This document shows positions 5,245 to 5,967 of a stretch of 5,967 bases of DNA, piece after piece. The notes beneath the pieces are model-generated. The model saw nothing but the letters and a program-made list of their open reading frames with translations, searched no databases and was not told the origin of the DNA. Both the position numbers and the translations under genes were made by a program. Each line of letters begins with the position of its first letter. Position 1 is the first letter of the stretch. The stretch comes from Candidatus Aenigmatarchaeota archaeon. GTDB lineage: Archaea > Aenigmatarchaeota > Aenigmatarchaeia > PWEA01. The stretch lies in NCBI GenBank assembly GCA_003550625.1, contig PUKU01000100.1, forward strand, positions 1 through 5,967, written 5' to 3'.

Positions 5245-5967
5245 ATGGAAAAAATAAAGGAAGGAAAGGTTGGGATAGAAGTTCCCGAGGGTAGAATATA
5301 CGATAAAGACGTCTTCTACAACCCGAAGATGAAGTTCGACCGGAGCCTTTCGGTAGCCGTCGCATCTGTTGTAGGACCGGATAAGCTATGTGACGCTCTT
5401 TCTGCATCGGGAATACGTGGCATAAGGTACAAGGAAGAGGCGGGAGTTCCAGAGGTCTGGTTGAACGATGCAAACGAACAGGCTGCGAACCTGATCAAGG
5501 AAAACCTCGATAAAAACGGCCTAGACTGTGAAGTAAGAAACCAGGATGCCGCAGTTTTACTTAGAAATGAAGATTTCGACTTCATAGACCTGGATCCTTT
5601 CGGATCACCGGCAGGGTTTCTGGACGCAGCAGCCAGTTCTATAAGAAGGCGTGGTTTTCTTGGTATAACAGCAACAGATACGTCCTCATTCTTCGGAACC
5701 TATCCAAGGGTATCTAGACGTAGATACGGAAGAAAAAGCATGAACACTGACTACAACAAGGAACTGGGCCTGAGGATACTAGTTTCCGCAACTATCGAAA
5801 GTCTTGGTCGGTACAAGAAGACTTTTTACCCCAGACTATGTTACTTTAAAGAACATTATGCCCGTATAGTCGGAGAGGTTGTAGAAGGAGCAAGGGAAGT
5901 ACAGGATAACTTTGGTAAGTTCGGCTACATATCACACTGTTTCAGTTGTGGCTGGAGGGATGATGAA
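5245..5967 (+). CDS. trm1: tRNA (guanine26-N2)-dimethyltransferase Trm1, 5' part (runs off the window)
   Basis: SAM-dependent enzyme that mono- and dimethylates G26 at the base of the tRNA anticodon arm. The first 241 codons are present with no stop; the family is usually about 370-390 residues, so about one third lies beyond the edge. Visible blocks: EVPEGRIYDKDVFYNP (12-27), a FDRSLSVAVA stretch (31-40) where most relatives read NRDLS, SAM motif I LCDALSASGIRGIRY (48-62), NDAN (74-77), a DA pair (101-102), the catalytic IDLDPFGSP (114-122), ITATDTSSFFGTYP (141-154), RRYG (159-162), ELGLRILV (173-180), KEHYARIVG (202-210) and the first knuckle of a C-terminal Cys motif, HCFSCGWR (231-238). 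The ATG at 5245 begins MEKIKEGKVGIEVPEG and sits 26-27 bp from a TATA-like box without a ribosome site, so leaderless translation is likely. The diverging neighbour is htpX, which has no known link to tRNA modification. Confidence 0.96.
   Translation, partial: MEKIKEGKVGIEVPEGRIYDKDVFYNPKMKFDRSLSVAVASVVGPDKLCDALSASGIRGIRYKEEAGVPEVWLNDANEQAANLIKENLDKNGLDCEVRNQDAAVLLRNEDFDFIDLDPFGSPAGFLDAAASSIRRRGFLGITATDTSSFFGTYPRVSRRRYGRKSMNTDYNKELGLRILVSATIESLGRYKKTFYPRLCYFKEHYARIVGEVVEGAREVQDNFGKFGYISHCFSCGWRDDE

Noticed and set aside
5171..5585. Minus-strand open frames over the start of trm1
   Set aside because: They lie opposite clear Trm1 motifs, are Ser/Arg/Leu-biased and match nothing I know.
1..5967. 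CRISPR arrays, tRNA or rRNA genes, insertion sequences, toxin-antitoxin or phage modules
   Set aside because: No spaced direct repeats, tRNA-like cloverleaf, transposase or terminal repeats were seen. Gaps between genes are all under 90 bp.

Overview
The window looks archaeal. Its recognisable proteins are an archaeal-type NIF3-like protein, a class II seryl-tRNA synthetase with an SNCLDYQAR signature, an HtpX-type membrane protease and an archaeal/eukaryotic-type Trm1 tRNA methyltransferase. Almost every gene has an A/T-rich TATA-like box about 25-34 bp before its start codon and little or no Shine-Dalgarno sequence, the arrangement of leaderless or very short-leader archaeal mRNAs. Codons favour ATA for Ile and AGA/AGG for Arg. 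Proteins are Glu- and Lys-rich rather than Asp-rich and Lys-poor, so an extreme salt-in halophile is unlikely. I cannot place the lineage further.

Layout. At the left, two minus-strand genes follow each other: an unrecognised 149-residue protein (1052-1501) and the NIF3-like protein (36-992). A 59-bp interval, 1502-1560, separates the 149-residue gene from a divergent plus-strand gene for an unrecognised 237-residue protein (1561-2274); it holds one nearly symmetrical TATA-like element that could serve both. Next on the plus strand come serS (2316-3596), an unrecognised 136-residue protein (3651-4061) and a 57-residue Cys-motif protein (4111-4284). Each has its own upstream TATA-like element, so this is better read as consecutive single-gene units than one operon. 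The minus-strand htpX gene (4288-5160) converges on the 57-residue gene with only 3 bp between stop codons. It diverges from trm1 (5245 to the window edge, incomplete) across an 84-bp promoter region.

Function. SerRS charges tRNA-Ser, Trm1 dimethylates G26 of tRNAs, and HtpX degrades damaged membrane proteins. NIF3-like proteins are metal-binding and of poorly defined function. This is a housekeeping region interspersed with small proteins I do not recognise. I found no CRISPR array, transposon, phage module, tRNA or rRNA. No non-coding stretch exceeds 90 bp. The four unrecognised genes and the unusual SerRS active-site wording are the parts most worth a second look; I see no convincing evidence for a new multi-gene system.
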